Assembly: GCA_039111535.1 (NCBI GenBank) | Contig: JBCCIM010000028.1 | Span: forward strand, 1-43,035 | DNA: 43,035 nucleotides | Direction: 5' to 3' | Source: Bacteroidota bacterium | GTDB lineage: Bacteria; Bacteroidota; Rhodothermia; Rhodothermales; JAHQVL01 | Part shown: one piece after another, positions 1-7,690 of the stretch | Position numbering within the stretch: the stretch's first letter is position 1 | Layout: every line of letters starts with the position of its first letter | Notes under the pieces: generated by a model | The model's database searches: none | Told to the model about the DNA's origin: nothing | Seen by the model: the letters and a program-made list of their open reading frames with translations, nothing else | Made by a program: the position numbers and the translations under genes

Positions 1-27
1 CCTGCTTCTAGTAATACCACTGTTCAG

Positions 28-63
28 AAAAACCGCCAGGCGTCTTCTCGTCCGGCGGTTTTT
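28..63 (+). terminator. Rho-independent terminator at window edge
   Basis: A perfect 10-bp stem (AAAAACCGCC at 28-37 pairing with GGCGGTTTTT at 54-63) encloses a 16-nt loop and ends in a T run. It most likely terminates a gene lying left of the window. It ends two bases before the first possible ATG of the next gene, so that gene probably starts further in or is transcribed from a promoter inside this stretch. Confidence 0.75.
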
Positions 64-64
64 C

Positions 65-1231
65 ATGCGTTTCACCCCTTGTCCGCGCCTACAGAAATCC
101 GTGAAAGCTAAATCTACCTTCTCTCTCAAAGACCAGCTGTTCAACCCTGAAAAAGTCGCCTACCTGGCCGGCCTCGTAAAAAAGGCATACCCGGACTTCG
201 AGTCAGACGCCTTTCAGAAATCCGTTGTTGATGCCTTTCCGGAACTGGAGCTCAAAGCGCGTATCTCCCACATCACAACCTGCCTGCACGAATACTTGCC
301 CGATGATTATGAAACGGCGCTCGACATCATCTTGCGGGCCCTCCCCCCTGCGCTCGATCCAACCAAAACAGACGATGACTTTGGCGATTTTATCTTTTCG
401 CCCCATAGCCTGTTTGTAGCAACCTATGGCTGTTCTGCAACATACCTCCAGACTTCGCTACTCGCGCTTCGGGAAATGACAAAACGGTTTTCAGTGGAAT
501 ATTCCATTCGCTTTTTCATCAACGCCTTTCCCGACGAAACGATGGCCTTCCTTCATGAGGGGGCAACGGACAAAAACTACCACGTGCGCCGGCTCAGCAG
601 CGAAGGCACACGTCCCAAACTGCCATGGGCACAGGGCTTAAAGACAGCATATACCCTCCCCATGCCACTACTCGAACTGCTCTACGCAGATTCCACCCGT
701 TACGTTACCCGATCTGTTGCCAACCACCTCAATGATATCAGTAAACTGGATCCGGAACTGGTCATTGCTACGCTCAAAAAATGGCGCAAGAGCAAGCGCC
801 AGGAAGCGAAAGAAATGGCCTACATTACCAAACACTCCTTACGCACATTGATCAAACAGGGCCATCCGGAAGCGCTGGATCTGATTGGTTTTGGGGGCAA
901 GCCAGACATTACCGTCACAACCTTTCAGACCTCAACCCCTGTTGTCAAGGTTGGGGAAGCTTTTCTGTTCGACCTGTCTTTTGAATCGAACAAGAAGCAA
1001 AACCTTGTTGTAGATTACCAAATGACTTTTGCCACGACAGGCAAAAAAGCCGGCACAAAAGTATTCAAAATCAAAACATTAGAACTTTCGAAGGGCGAAG
1101 TGGTCAACCTAAACAAGAAACACCCCATGCGGTTGATGACAACGCGACGCCTCTATGCTGGTGAACACAGCATCACCTTACAAGTCAATGGGGAAAATCA
1201 TGGATCACTGACATTCGAACTGGTTGAATAA
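65..1231 (+). CDS. alkC: AlkC-type DNA alkylation repair glycosylase with C-terminal Ig-like domain
   Basis: Likely a HEAT-like-repeat DNA glycosylase that excises alkylated bases (3-methyladenine type lesions) in the cytoplasm without base flipping. Residues 25-275 are helical repeats carrying family-like stretches (HVRRLSSEGTRPKLPWA near 175; YVTRSVANHLNDISK near 212). Residues 280-388 are beta-rich and match the Ig-like C-terminal domain known from a subset of AlkC proteins. Full length is 388 residues if ATG 65 is used, but that codon sits directly behind a terminator T run; GTG at 101 (376 residues) is a credible alternative and trims a tail that looks non-conserved. The next gene starts at the base after the stop codon, so the two are probably cotranscribed. 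The family call is by recognition of motifs; AlkD is the alternative but lacks the Ig domain. Confidence 0.82.
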   Translation: MRFTPCPRLQKSVKAKSTFSLKDQLFNPEKVAYLAGLVKKAYPDFESDAFQKSVVDAFPELELKARISHITTCLHEYLPDDYETALDIILRALPPALDPTKTDDDFGDFIFSPHSLFVATYGCSATYLQTSLLALREMTKRFSVEYSIRFFINAFPDETMAFLHEGATDKNYHVRRLSSEGTRPKLPWAQGLKTAYTLPMPLLELLYADSTRYVTRSVANHLNDISKLDPELVIATLKKWRKSKRQEAKEMAYITKHSLRTLIKQGHPEALDLIGFGGKPDITVTTFQTSTPVVKVGEAFLFDLSFESNKKQNLVVDYQMTFATTGKKAGTKVFKIKTLELSKGEVVNLNKKHPMRLMTTRRLYAGEHSITLQVNGENHGSLTFELVE

Positions 1232-2047
1232 ATGTATGTATGGACCAGCCTGCTGTTTGGATTGCTTGTTTCTTCCTGCAATGCACAGCCAATAACTGCC
1301 CCAACAGAACAGAAGGGTGCGTTGCAGCTGGTTACCATGACCTACAACATCCGCCATGGAGAAGGTGCAGACGGTGTGGTCAACCTGCAACGCATTGCCA
1401 ACGTCATCCTTGCAGCGCAACCCGACCTCGTTGCCATTCAGGAAGTAGACCAGGGCGTTGCAAGAACCGAGCGTGTGGATCAAGCCGCGATACTTGCAGA
1501 CCTAACCGGGATGCACATGCGGTTTGGCTTTGCAGATGTATATCAGGGCGGAGACTTTGGCAACGTGATCTTGTCGCGTGTCCCTATCGATACTCTTCAA
1601 CTCTATCCCCTTCCTGGCCCACCTGGTGAAACGCGGGTCCTCATGGCTACGAAGGTGCGTTTTCCGCTCAAAGATGAAGAAATACCGGTGACGTTTATGT
1701 CGACGCATCTCGAAACGATTGAGGCGCCTCGCAAGGAAGCTGCACAAAGAATTGCCGAACTTATGCCAGAAATGCCTGAAGAGCTTTTTGTGCTGGGAGG
1801 CGACTTAAACGCAACGCCCAACGCTGCTACTCTGGATACCCTTGCGAGTAAATTTGTTATTCCTACGCTGAAGTCACACGTATTTACCCATCCCGCAAAC
1901 AATCCTGCCCGGCAAATTGATCATATCCTGTACGCCGGCCCTAATACCTGGACAATCGACGACGTCTATACCCTAAACGCGCCCATCAGCTCAGATCACC
2001 TGCCCCTGGTAACGGTGTTTACCTATACGCCGCAATCTACCCCTTAA
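1232..2047 (+). CDS. Endonuclease/exonuclease/phosphatase-family lipoprotein
   Basis: A metal-dependent phosphoesterase of the EEP superfamily, exported and probably lipid-anchored. Residues 1-16 form a hydrophobic signal ending in a lipobox (VSSC, Cys16). The catalytic landmarks are in order: TYNIRHG with Asn39, QEVDQ with Glu71, STHLE with His159, GGDLNATP with Asp191/Asn193, IDHI with Asp230/His231 and SSDHLPL with Asp255/His256. The length (271) is normal for the family. The substrate cannot be told from sequence; exported members act on nucleic acid, phospholipid or sugar phosphates. ATG 1232 follows the upstream TAA with no gap and has no clear Shine-Dalgarno, so translational coupling is likely. 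The 3' end overlaps the convergent gene by four bases. Confidence 0.88.
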   Translation: MYVWTSLLFGLLVSSCNAQPITAPTEQKGALQLVTMTYNIRHGEGADGVVNLQRIANVILAAQPDLVAIQEVDQGVARTERVDQAAILADLTGMHMRFGFADVYQGGDFGNVILSRVPIDTLQLYPLPGPPGETRVLMATKVRFPLKDEEIPVTFMSTHLETIEAPRKEAAQRIAELMPEMPEELFVLGGDLNATPNAATLDTLASKFVIPTLKSHVFTHPANNPARQIDHILYAGPNTWTIDDVYTLNAPISSDHLPLVTVFTYTPQSTP

Positions 2048-2553
2048 CTGCCTGTAGAATCGGCATACACGCGCATACTGCGCAAGCTATCCTTGTTGAG
2101 GCCACGGCGCCCAAACGGTTTTCTGGCTCTCGTAGAATCAAACGGTGGTCCGCCAAATCGGGATGGACCGTCTCCGCGCATAAAACCTTTTCTCCGCTTG
2201 CGGTCTTTCTCTACCCGTTGACTCAATGCTGCTTTCTGATCATCATTCAGTATTTGATCGAGTGAGCGCCTCATGTCTACAAATACGTCGCGGTGCTCAA
2301 GGGCAACAGAACGGCGAATCTCCATATGCCGGCGCTCCGTTTCCCGCAACACTGCCTGAATTTCTGCCTGCTGGGCTTCGTCGGTAGGCTCAATCATCCG
2401 CTCAAGGAAGCGCGACATGCCATTCTCTTTACGCAAAGCCTGTATCTCGGCTACCCGATTCGAAAAAATCGCGCCCGTGGCCAACGAGCCGATGATTACA
2501 CCAACGAGCAGCGTTCCTAGAATGACAGCGATAGATTTAGTTTTGGCGTTCAT
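2044..2553 (-). CDS. Membrane-anchored Spy/CnrX-like (metal-resistance family) protein
   Basis: A 169-residue periplasmic helical protein held by one N-terminal membrane segment (about residues 8-30). The body (35-130) is charged and helical with the pattern of the heavy-metal-resistance/CpxP-Spy superfamily: a FLERMIEPTDEAQQAEI stretch, then RRHMEIRRS and a second helix ending ILNDDQKAALSQ, an LTxxQ-like motif. The last 40 residues are Arg/Gly-rich and look disordered. It overlaps the anti-sigma gene by four bases and ends the ECF operon. In Cnr-type systems a protein like this senses metal and releases the anti-sigma factor; that role here is inference from gene order. Met and His residues occur in the helical part but no defined metal site can be assigned. 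Confidence 0.7.
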   Translation of the reverse strand: MNAKTKSIAVILGTLLVGVIIGSLATGAIFSNRVAEIQALRKENGMSRFLERMIEPTDEAQQAEIQAVLRETERRHMEIRRSVALEHRDVFVDMRRSLDQILNDDQKAALSQRVEKDRKRRKGFMRGDGPSRFGGPPFDSTRARKPFGRRGLNKDSLRSMRVYADSTGS

Positions 2554-3026
2554 GGCAAAGCCTCGGTCTGCTCGGCAAAGTAATCAAGGTCGTATACAGC
2601 CATCGTGGACACCGACGGTATGGCAAGGATAGACTCTGTTGTAGTGGAATCAACGGTATAACCATTGGACAGGTTGATGTTGTATACAGCCAGGCATAGC
2701 GCAAGAAACAACCCTGCAATGGCTACTGGGCGAAAGAAACCAACCAGCAAGCCGGCCAACTCTTCATCCCATGAAGGCGTCTGCGACTGAGCAGGGTCCA
2801 GTTTTTTCATTAGCCGATCCGTAAAAAATGGATCAAGTGCATCAGCTGAATCTGCCGTGGTCACTTCCTTCAGCAGGTCTTGCGTAGCGGACAACTGCGC
2901 CAACTCCGAACGTAGTGACGCGGATTGCATCAGCGACGTTGCCAGTTGTGCCGCCTCTTCCGCAGACAATTCCCCTGCAAGGTATCGCAGCAGTGTATCC
3001 GTAGTATGTTGATGGTTCTCTTTCAT
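2550..3026 (-). CDS. Anti-sigma factor, single-pass membrane protein
   Basis: A 158-residue protein with a cytoplasmic N-terminal helical region (residues 8-60, LLRYLAGELSAEEAAQLA is typical of anti-sigma N-termini), one membrane segment at about 91-115, and a short periplasmic tail. It should bind and hold the ECF sigma factor encoded 13 bases upstream. The zinc-binding HxxxCxxC motif of ZAS-type anti-sigma factors is absent, so it belongs to the non-zinc type. The downstream Spy-like gene overlaps its stop by four bases, giving a sigma, anti-sigma, periplasmic sensor operon order. No sequence family beyond this can be named with confidence. Confidence 0.78.
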   Translation of the reverse strand: MKENHQHTTDTLLRYLAGELSAEEAAQLATSLMQSASLRSELAQLSATQDLLKEVTTADSADALDPFFTDRLMKKLDPAQSQTPSWDEELAGLLVGFFRPVAIAGLFLALCLAVYNINLSNGYTVDSTTTESILAIPSVSTMAVYDLDYFAEQTEALP

Positions 3027-3039
3027 ATTCTTGCACGCG

Positions 3040-3699
3040 TTAACGCATCAGGGGAGCTAGCACATTTTTTAGTTTTTTTTGTGCCCTACTCAATCGCGAC
3101 AATACTGTGCCGTAGGGTAAATCGAGCAATTGTGCGGTTTCTTCTGTCGAATACCCTTCGATCATCCGCAAGACCACAACTGCACGGTGTTTGGGTGGCA
3201 ATGCGGCAATTGCTTCGTGTACAAGCCGCGCCCGTTCTTGTTGCTCCAGGCCCTCAGGCGTGGTTGTCTGCTCATCAACAACCTGTTGGGGGTCGTCGCG
3301 GCTCAGCAATCTACCAAAAAAACGTTTGCGCCGGCGCAGGACATCAAGCGACTTGTTGATTGCAATTTTCTTGATGTATGTTGCAAAACTCGCCTCTCCC
3401 CGAAACCTGTACAGCGTTTGGTAACACCGGATAAACGCTTCCTGTACGACATCATCCACCTCCGCAGATCGCCCCAGCATGGAGACCACCGTAAGGGCTA
3501 CACTTTCCTGGTATTGATCTACCAGGGTACGAAACGCCTTACGATCCCCCTCTCGTGCCTTCTCAACCAACACCATATCTGCTTGCTTCCGTTCAGCACG
3601 CAAAGCCTCCCGAGAAGCCGGCAGGCTTCCTGGCGTTTGCGCTTTAACTGGCACAGATTGACGCTGTGGCGAGGTTGCAGACAAAGTAACGTTTATCAA
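3040..3699 (-). CDS. ECF-family RNA polymerase sigma factor
   Basis: An extracytoplasmic-function sigma-70 factor that redirects RNA polymerase to a stress regulon. Sigma-2 is at about 55-125 (DVVQEAFIRCYQTLYRFRGE, then FATYIKKIAINKSLDVLRRR, the -10 recognition helices) and sigma-4 at about 160-215 (LPPKHRAVVVLRMIEGYSTEE, then the helix-turn-helix GTVLSRLSRAQKKLK). The longest frame begins at TTG 3699 with no Shine-Dalgarno; the first 41 residues are not family-like. ATG at 3576 (VLVEKAREGD follows) has GGAAG nine bases ahead and gives 178 residues, the usual size, so I prefer it. The gene leads an operon with the anti-sigma and Spy-like genes, and self-activation is the usual mode of control for such operons. 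Confidence 0.93.
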   Translation of the reverse strand: MINVTLSATSPQRQSVPVKAQTPGSLPASREALRAERKQADMVLVEKAREGDRKAFRTLVDQYQESVALTVVSMLGRSAEVDDVVQEAFIRCYQTLYRFRGEASFATYIKKIAINKSLDVLRRRKRFFGRLLSRDDPQQVVDEQTTTPEGLEQQERARLVHEAIAALPPKHRAVVVLRMIEGYSTEETAQLLDLPYGTVLSRLSRAQKKLKNVLAPLMR

Positions 3700-3716
3700 T
3701 ACTGGTGCAAAGGAGC

Positions 3717-3762
3717 TCTCATGCTACAATACGATTTTTCAGGTTCGCATTGTAGCATGAGA
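3717..3762. repeat. Perfect 14-bp inverted repeat between lipoprotein and ECF sigma genes
   Basis: Arms 3717-3730 (TCTCATGCTACAAT) and 3749-3762 (its exact reverse complement) are separated by 18 bases. Centre-to-centre distance is 32 bp, close to three helical turns. It lies 10 bases past the stop of the upstream minus-strand lipoprotein gene and before the sigma gene. No U-run follows on the minus strand, so it is not a standard terminator. It could be a 3' mRNA-stabilising hairpin or a two-site operator. Confidence 0.85.
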
Positions 3763-3772
3763 TAGTTTTAGC

Positions 3773-4810
3773 TTATCTAAAGGTATTAAATCGGCGATTC
3801 GCGCGCCGGCCGGCAGCCTCTCCTGTGCGTTCTTTTGCGACAGAAAAGGCAAGCGCACGGTGGATCTTGACAATTTCCTGCTGCTCAGCTGTAAGGATTT
3901 CATTGACAGCTTCTGCAGTCTCCTGATGGAAAGCCTTTACTTTTTCCCGCGCTGTTTCTCGGTCGCCGGATTCTTTAATCGAATTCATCAGCGCAGCACC
4001 TGCTTCTTTCTGCTCAGCACGCAATGTTTCAATTTGTTCGCGCTGTGCATCCGTTAGGCCCAGTGCTTCGATGCGGGCAGCTTCCGAGGCCTCACGTTGT
4101 TCGCCAAAGCGGCCTTTACGGGTTTCGCCTTCATCACGCCGGCTTTTCATTTTCTCTTGCCGCTCCGCACGAGCCGCCTGCATGGCTTCCAGTTGTTCAG
4201 CAGTAAGAATGGTAGCGAGCTCAGCTTCTGCCGCCTCCCGCATCGCTTCCAGGGCTGCTTTGAACCCTTCTTCATCGAGTTCGCCTTCTTTGCGCTGTGT
4301 ACGCAAAGCGGTTAGCTCCTCACGCTGGGTTTCACGCAACGCTTTCATTGAGGCTTTTTGCTCATCTGTAAGGCCTTCGATGTTACCAAAGGCGTCGCCA
4401 CCACCGCGTCCAAAGCGTTTGCCACGCAACCCACGCTGACGTTGTTCACCATTGTTGTTGGAACGGAGCCCGCTTCGTTTTTCCTGGCGCGATTCACGCG
4501 CATCTTCGATTTTCTCAAACAGGGCTGTTTTCTGGTCCGTACTTAGCGTTTGCTGTAGCTCAGCAGCGACATACCAGAGTGTGCCTGGTTCGTCTTCTCC
4601 ACGCTTTGCCAGCACTTCATTAACCTGTTCGGTTTGGTTACTGGTCAGTTGCAAATTATCAGCGAGTGTAGAAATGCCCGGGGTCACTGCCGCGGTTTCA
4701 TTTTCCATCAACGCATTACTGGAGTCGCAAGCTGTAAATGCAAAAAGCATGAGGCACAAGCCGGCAATGGTCAACCGATGCAATCCCGGTATTAATTGGT
4801 TCGTTTTCAT
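3773..4810 (-). CDS. Multi-LTxxQ (Spy/CpxP-like) lipoprotein
   Basis: A 345-residue predicted lipoprotein: signal peptide 1-27 with lipobox FTAC (Cys28). The mature part is helical, very rich in Glu, Arg, Gln and Ala, and carries six LTxxQ-type motifs: LTSNQ 55-59, LSTDQ 89-93 (variant), LTDEQ 147-151, LTAEQ 202-206, LTDAQ 252-256 and LTAEQ 306-310. Spy and CpxP normally have two such motifs, so this looks like three stacked Spy-like units on one chain. Spy/CpxP proteins are periplasmic chaperones or stress sensors. A Gly/Arg-rich linker (about 110-140) separates unit one from the rest. It precedes the ECF operon on the same strand, suggesting it is part of the regulon or its sensor. Chaperone function is inferred from the family only. 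Confidence 0.8.
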   Translation of the reverse strand: MKTNQLIPGLHRLTIAGLCLMLFAFTACDSSNALMENETAAVTPGISTLADNLQLTSNQTEQVNEVLAKRGEDEPGTLWYVAAELQQTLSTDQKTALFEKIEDARESRQEKRSGLRSNNNGEQRQRGLRGKRFGRGGGDAFGNIEGLTDEQKASMKALRETQREELTALRTQRKEGELDEEGFKAALEAMREAAEAELATILTAEQLEAMQAARAERQEKMKSRRDEGETRKGRFGEQREASEAARIEALGLTDAQREQIETLRAEQKEAGAALMNSIKESGDRETAREKVKAFHQETAEAVNEILTAEQQEIVKIHRALAFSVAKERTGEAAGRRANRRFNTFR

Positions 4811-5024
4811 ATGTCTATCTATGCTCGTATTTAAAACTGTTCAATGATCTATTTGCTGACAGCTGAACCTTGTACACAGGCTATTCAGCGGACGGTATTG
4901 ATGCATCTTTCAATTTTATAGACGAGGCATTGTACAATACATTCCATTTAGCACTATTTTCTCTGCACAACGCCTGATATCCACCCACAAGGCCTTTTTC
5001 AGTTATTTTACGGACCGCAGATTT
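4811..5024. promoter_or_regulatory. Divergent intergenic region, stress lipoprotein / isomerase
   Basis: This 214-bp spacer must hold the promoters of the minus-strand LTxxQ lipoprotein and the plus-strand isomerase. It contains a perfect 10-bp palindrome, ATTGTACAAT at 4929-4938, and AT-rich stretches. I cannot assign -35/-10 boxes with confidence; a TTGAAC/TAGATA pair on the minus strand with 17-bp spacing would place the start site at the ATG itself. Confidence 0.45.
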
Positions 5025-5966
5025 ATGCTTCGCAGATCTTTTCTAAAACTGTCGACTTCGGCGCTCGCGTCAACCATCCTGCCCGTTCAATTCGGTGCCC
5101 TAAAAAACGGCAGCCGTAAGTTTACCATGAGTTTGAACCCCGGCGCAATAGGGGTCGGGGCACCCCTTGACGAATTGATCAGCTATGCTGCTGACTTCAG
5201 ATTTGAGGCATTGTCTCCCCCTGTTTCAGAAGTACGCAACCTCAGTGATGCACAACGCGAAGCAGTATTGGCACGATTGAAACAACACAATTTGGCGTGG
5301 GGATCTGCCGGCCTGCCTGTTGACTTCAGGAAAGATGCAGCCACGTTTAAGTCCGGCGTTGAGGCCCTACCCGGCACAGCCGCCCAGTTAAAAAAAGCCG
5401 GCGTCACACGCATGAACACCTGGATCATGCCACGACACGATACCCTTACGTACAGAGAAAACTTCGCGCAACATGCTGCGCGCCTGCGTGAAATCGCGAC
5501 GATCCTCGGAGACAATGGCATACGCCTGGGACTCGAATACGTGGGCCCGTATACCCTGCGCGCCCGATGGCGCTACAGCTTCGTGCATTCCCTGAAAGAG
5601 ACACAAGAGTTACTGGCCGCCATAGACCGCCCGAATGCAGGTGTTGTACTTGACAGCTTCCACTGGTTTACCGCACACGAAACTGCCGAAGACCTGCTGA
5701 GCCTCAACAATGCCGACATCGTTGCGTGTGACCTAAACGACGCGCGCATTGGCTTTTCAGTGGATGAACAGGTGGATGGAAAACGCATGCTACCAGCCGC
5801 AACTGGTGTGATAGACCTAAAAGCATTCCTGGAAGTACTCATTGGAATTGGCTACGACGGTCCAGTTCGCGCAGAGCCTTTTAACAAGACCCTGAACGAC
5901 TTACCCAACGAACCTGCCGTTGCCGCGACAAGCGCAGCCATGCATGAGGCATTCAATCTTATTTAA
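5025..5966 (+). CDS. Tat-exported sugar phosphate isomerase/epimerase (xylose-isomerase-like TIM barrel)
   Basis: A 313-residue TIM-barrel protein of the AP-endonuclease-2/xylose isomerase-like family, exported by Tat: residues 3-8 are RRSFLK, followed by an Ala/Ser/Leu stretch. Barrel landmarks include GLEYVGPY (metal Glu on a beta strand, about 169-176), GVVLDSFHWF (about 203-212; Asp and His as expected for metal ligands), IVACDLNDARIG (about 230-241) and YDGPVRAEPFN near 286-296 with the final conserved Glu. Such proteins isomerise or epimerise sugars or cyclitols using Mn or Mg. The exact substrate is unknown; export suggests action on an extracellular or periplasmic sugar. The next gene starts 13 bases after the stop, so both are likely one transcript. 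Confidence 0.87.
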   Translation: MLRRSFLKLSTSALASTILPVQFGALKNGSRKFTMSLNPGAIGVGAPLDELISYAADFRFEALSPPVSEVRNLSDAQREAVLARLKQHNLAWGSAGLPVDFRKDAATFKSGVEALPGTAAQLKKAGVTRMNTWIMPRHDTLTYRENFAQHAARLREIATILGDNGIRLGLEYVGPYTLRARWRYSFVHSLKETQELLAAIDRPNAGVVLDSFHWFTAHETAEDLLSLNNADIVACDLNDARIGFSVDEQVDGKRMLPAATGVIDLKAFLEVLIGIGYDGPVRAEPFNKTLNDLPNEPAVAATSAAMHEAFNLI

Positions 5967-5979
5967 CCCTGCTGAGGCT

Positions 5980-7164
5980 ATGGCTCTACGCACGTACTCC
6001 CCCTTGTTACTTGTATGGCTTGCAGCTTTGCTGGCATGCGCTGGCTGCGCACCAGCAAGCCAGTCACCTCCTGCGATACCCGTCTTCGAAGCCCAGGTTA
6101 TTGACGACGAGATTTCTATCGGCTATGGCCTGGCCATTGGCCACGTCGATCGTGACAATAAACCAGACATTTTGCTGGCAGATAAAAACCAGTTTGCCTG
6201 GTATCGTAACGGCACCTGGGATCGCCACGTACTTATCGAAAACCTGACTGAGCGCGACAATGTGGCGCTTGCTGCGCGCGACATCGACGGGGATGGTCGC
6301 GTTGAGATTGCTGTCGGCGCCATGTGGAATCCTGGAGAAACCACAGACAAAAACATGTCGGGCGCTGTGTACTACCTGATCCAGCCGCCAGAACCAACCA
6401 TGCAGTGGGAGCCCGTTCAGTTGCCACACGACCCTACCACGCACCGCATGCAATGGGTAAAGGTTGGAGAAACTGCTTACGATCTGGTGGTGCTGCCGCT
6501 ACACGGTATTGGAAACAGCAGCGGCGTCGGTGATGGTGTACATATTCAGGCCTATACGCCGCCGGCAAACCCCAGAGATCCCTGGAAGACACGGGTACTG
6601 GACGATAACATGCACCTCACCCACAATTTTGATGTAGTGGAACGTGAGGATGCCGCAGTGCTTTATGTTGCCGGCAAAGAAGGGGTTCGCCAAATCGGGT
6701 TTGACGGCCACTGGGCTAATGCAGCCACCCCCCTGGAAGGGGTCAACAGCGCCGCCGGCGAAGTACGGGTAGGCATGCTGGTCGACAAGCCCCTCGTTGC
6801 CACCATTGAGCCTATGCATGGCAACAAACTGGTTGCCTACATCGGTGATGGGGAACGTCAGCGCGTCGTACTTGATACCACTTTTGCACAGGGGCATGCA
6901 CTTGCTGTTGCGGATGTATTGGGCCTCGGGCGCGATCAAATTGTTGCCGGCTGGCGCAATCCCGACGCCAATGACCAGGTAGGCATCAGGCTTTACATCC
7001 CCGATGAAACGGGTAGCTCGTGGTCTATTTTTCTTATCGATGAAAACACCATGGCCTGCGAAGACCTCAAAGTGGCAGACCTTAACGCTGACGGCAAACC
7101 AGATATCATTGCAGCTGGCCGCGCTACCCGTAACCTCGTCGTTTACTGGAACAAGTCATCCTAA
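5980..7164 (+). CDS. FG-GAP/VCBS-repeat lipoprotein (beta-propeller)
   Basis: A 394-residue exported protein. I choose ATG 5980, 13 bases after the upstream stop, because it gives a clean signal peptide (LLLVWLAALLACAGC, lipobox-like); the longer frame from 5920 overlaps the isomerase and adds residues without signal character. The mature part has FG-GAP/VCBS-like repeats with Asp-rich calcium loops: HVDRDNKPDILLAD, DIDGDGRVEIAVG and DLNADGKPDIIAAG. Such propellers bind ligands or serve as scaffolds at the cell surface and have no catalytic site that can be seen here. The neighbour upstream is an exported isomerase and downstream a second small lipoprotein, suggesting an envelope sugar-handling unit; this is inference. 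Confidence 0.82.
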   Translation: MALRTYSPLLLVWLAALLACAGCAPASQSPPAIPVFEAQVIDDEISIGYGLAIGHVDRDNKPDILLADKNQFAWYRNGTWDRHVLIENLTERDNVALAARDIDGDGRVEIAVGAMWNPGETTDKNMSGAVYYLIQPPEPTMQWEPVQLPHDPTTHRMQWVKVGETAYDLVVLPLHGIGNSSGVGDGVHIQAYTPPANPRDPWKTRVLDDNMHLTHNFDVVEREDAAVLYVAGKEGVRQIGFDGHWANAATPLEGVNSAAGEVRVGMLVDKPLVATIEPMHGNKLVAYIGDGERQRVVLDTTFAQGHALAVADVLGLGRDQIVAGWRNPDANDQVGIRLYIPDETGSSWSIFLIDENTMACEDLKVADLNADGKPDIIAAGRATRNLVVYWNKSS

Positions 7165-7168
7165 ACCA

Positions 7169-7669
7169 TTGAAATTATATCATTTAGCACTCCTTGCACT
7201 TACGTTCGCCGGACTTTCCAATGGTGCCTGCAATTCTAAAATTACAAGCGAAGAACTTGAAGAAGAAGCAATGCCAGGCGAAGCAGGTATGACAGCGGAT
7301 GTGGTGTCTGTCAGTGTCAGTGGAGAAGCCGGCAATTATCAATTTGCGGTTGGCATTGAGAGCCCGGACATCGACTGCTCGCAATATGCCAATTGGTGGG
7401 AAGTGGTAGCACCTGATGGTGCCTTGCTCTATCGGCGTATTTTGGGGCACAGCCATCCGGCAGAACAACCCTTTATCCGCTCAGGCGGCCCTGTCGAAAT
7501 TACAGCAGATGATGACGTGATCATCCGGGCCCACATGCACCCTTCCGGGTATGGCGGCACCGTGTATCGTGGATCAGTTGCAAACGGATTCCAGGCCACA
7601 TCGCCAACGGCCGACTTTGCAGACGAACTCAGCGAACAAGCCCCCCTGCCCAGCGGATGCACCGGCTAA
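7169..7669 (+). CDS. Small lipoprotein of unknown function
   Basis: About 166 residues if translation begins at TTG 7169, four bases after the preceding stop. The first 20 residues (KLYHLALLALTFAGLSNGAC) are a signal sequence ending at a Cys, suggesting lipid anchoring, although Asn at -3 is a poor lipobox residue. A longer frame reaches back to 7004 inside the previous gene and has no signal. The mature domain carries notable conserved-looking stretches: WWEVVAPDGALLYRRILGHS, then HPAEQPFIRSGGPVEI, then RAHMHPSGYGGTVYRG. The clustered His, Arg and Gly suggest a small beta-sandwich with a polar site. I do not recognise a named function. Confidence 0.7.
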   Translation: MKLYHLALLALTFAGLSNGACNSKITSEELEEEAMPGEAGMTADVVSVSVSGEAGNYQFAVGIESPDIDCSQYANWWEVVAPDGALLYRRILGHSHPAEQPFIRSGGPVEITADDDVIIRAHMHPSGYGGTVYRGSVANGFQATSPTADFADELSEQAPLPSGCTG

Positions 7670-7690
7670 TCAAATAGAATTGCAGACTAC

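Noticed and set aside
4816-4844. A minus-strand TTGAAC / TAGATA pair with 17-bp spacing upstream of the LTxxQ lipoprotein
   Set aside because: It would place the transcription start at the ATG and is a weak match; Bacteroidota-type promoters also differ from this consensus.
5920-5979. A longer N-terminus for the VCBS lipoprotein starting at 5920
   Set aside because: It overlaps the isomerase gene by 47 bases and puts 20 polar residues ahead of a clear signal peptide, so ATG 5980 is preferred.
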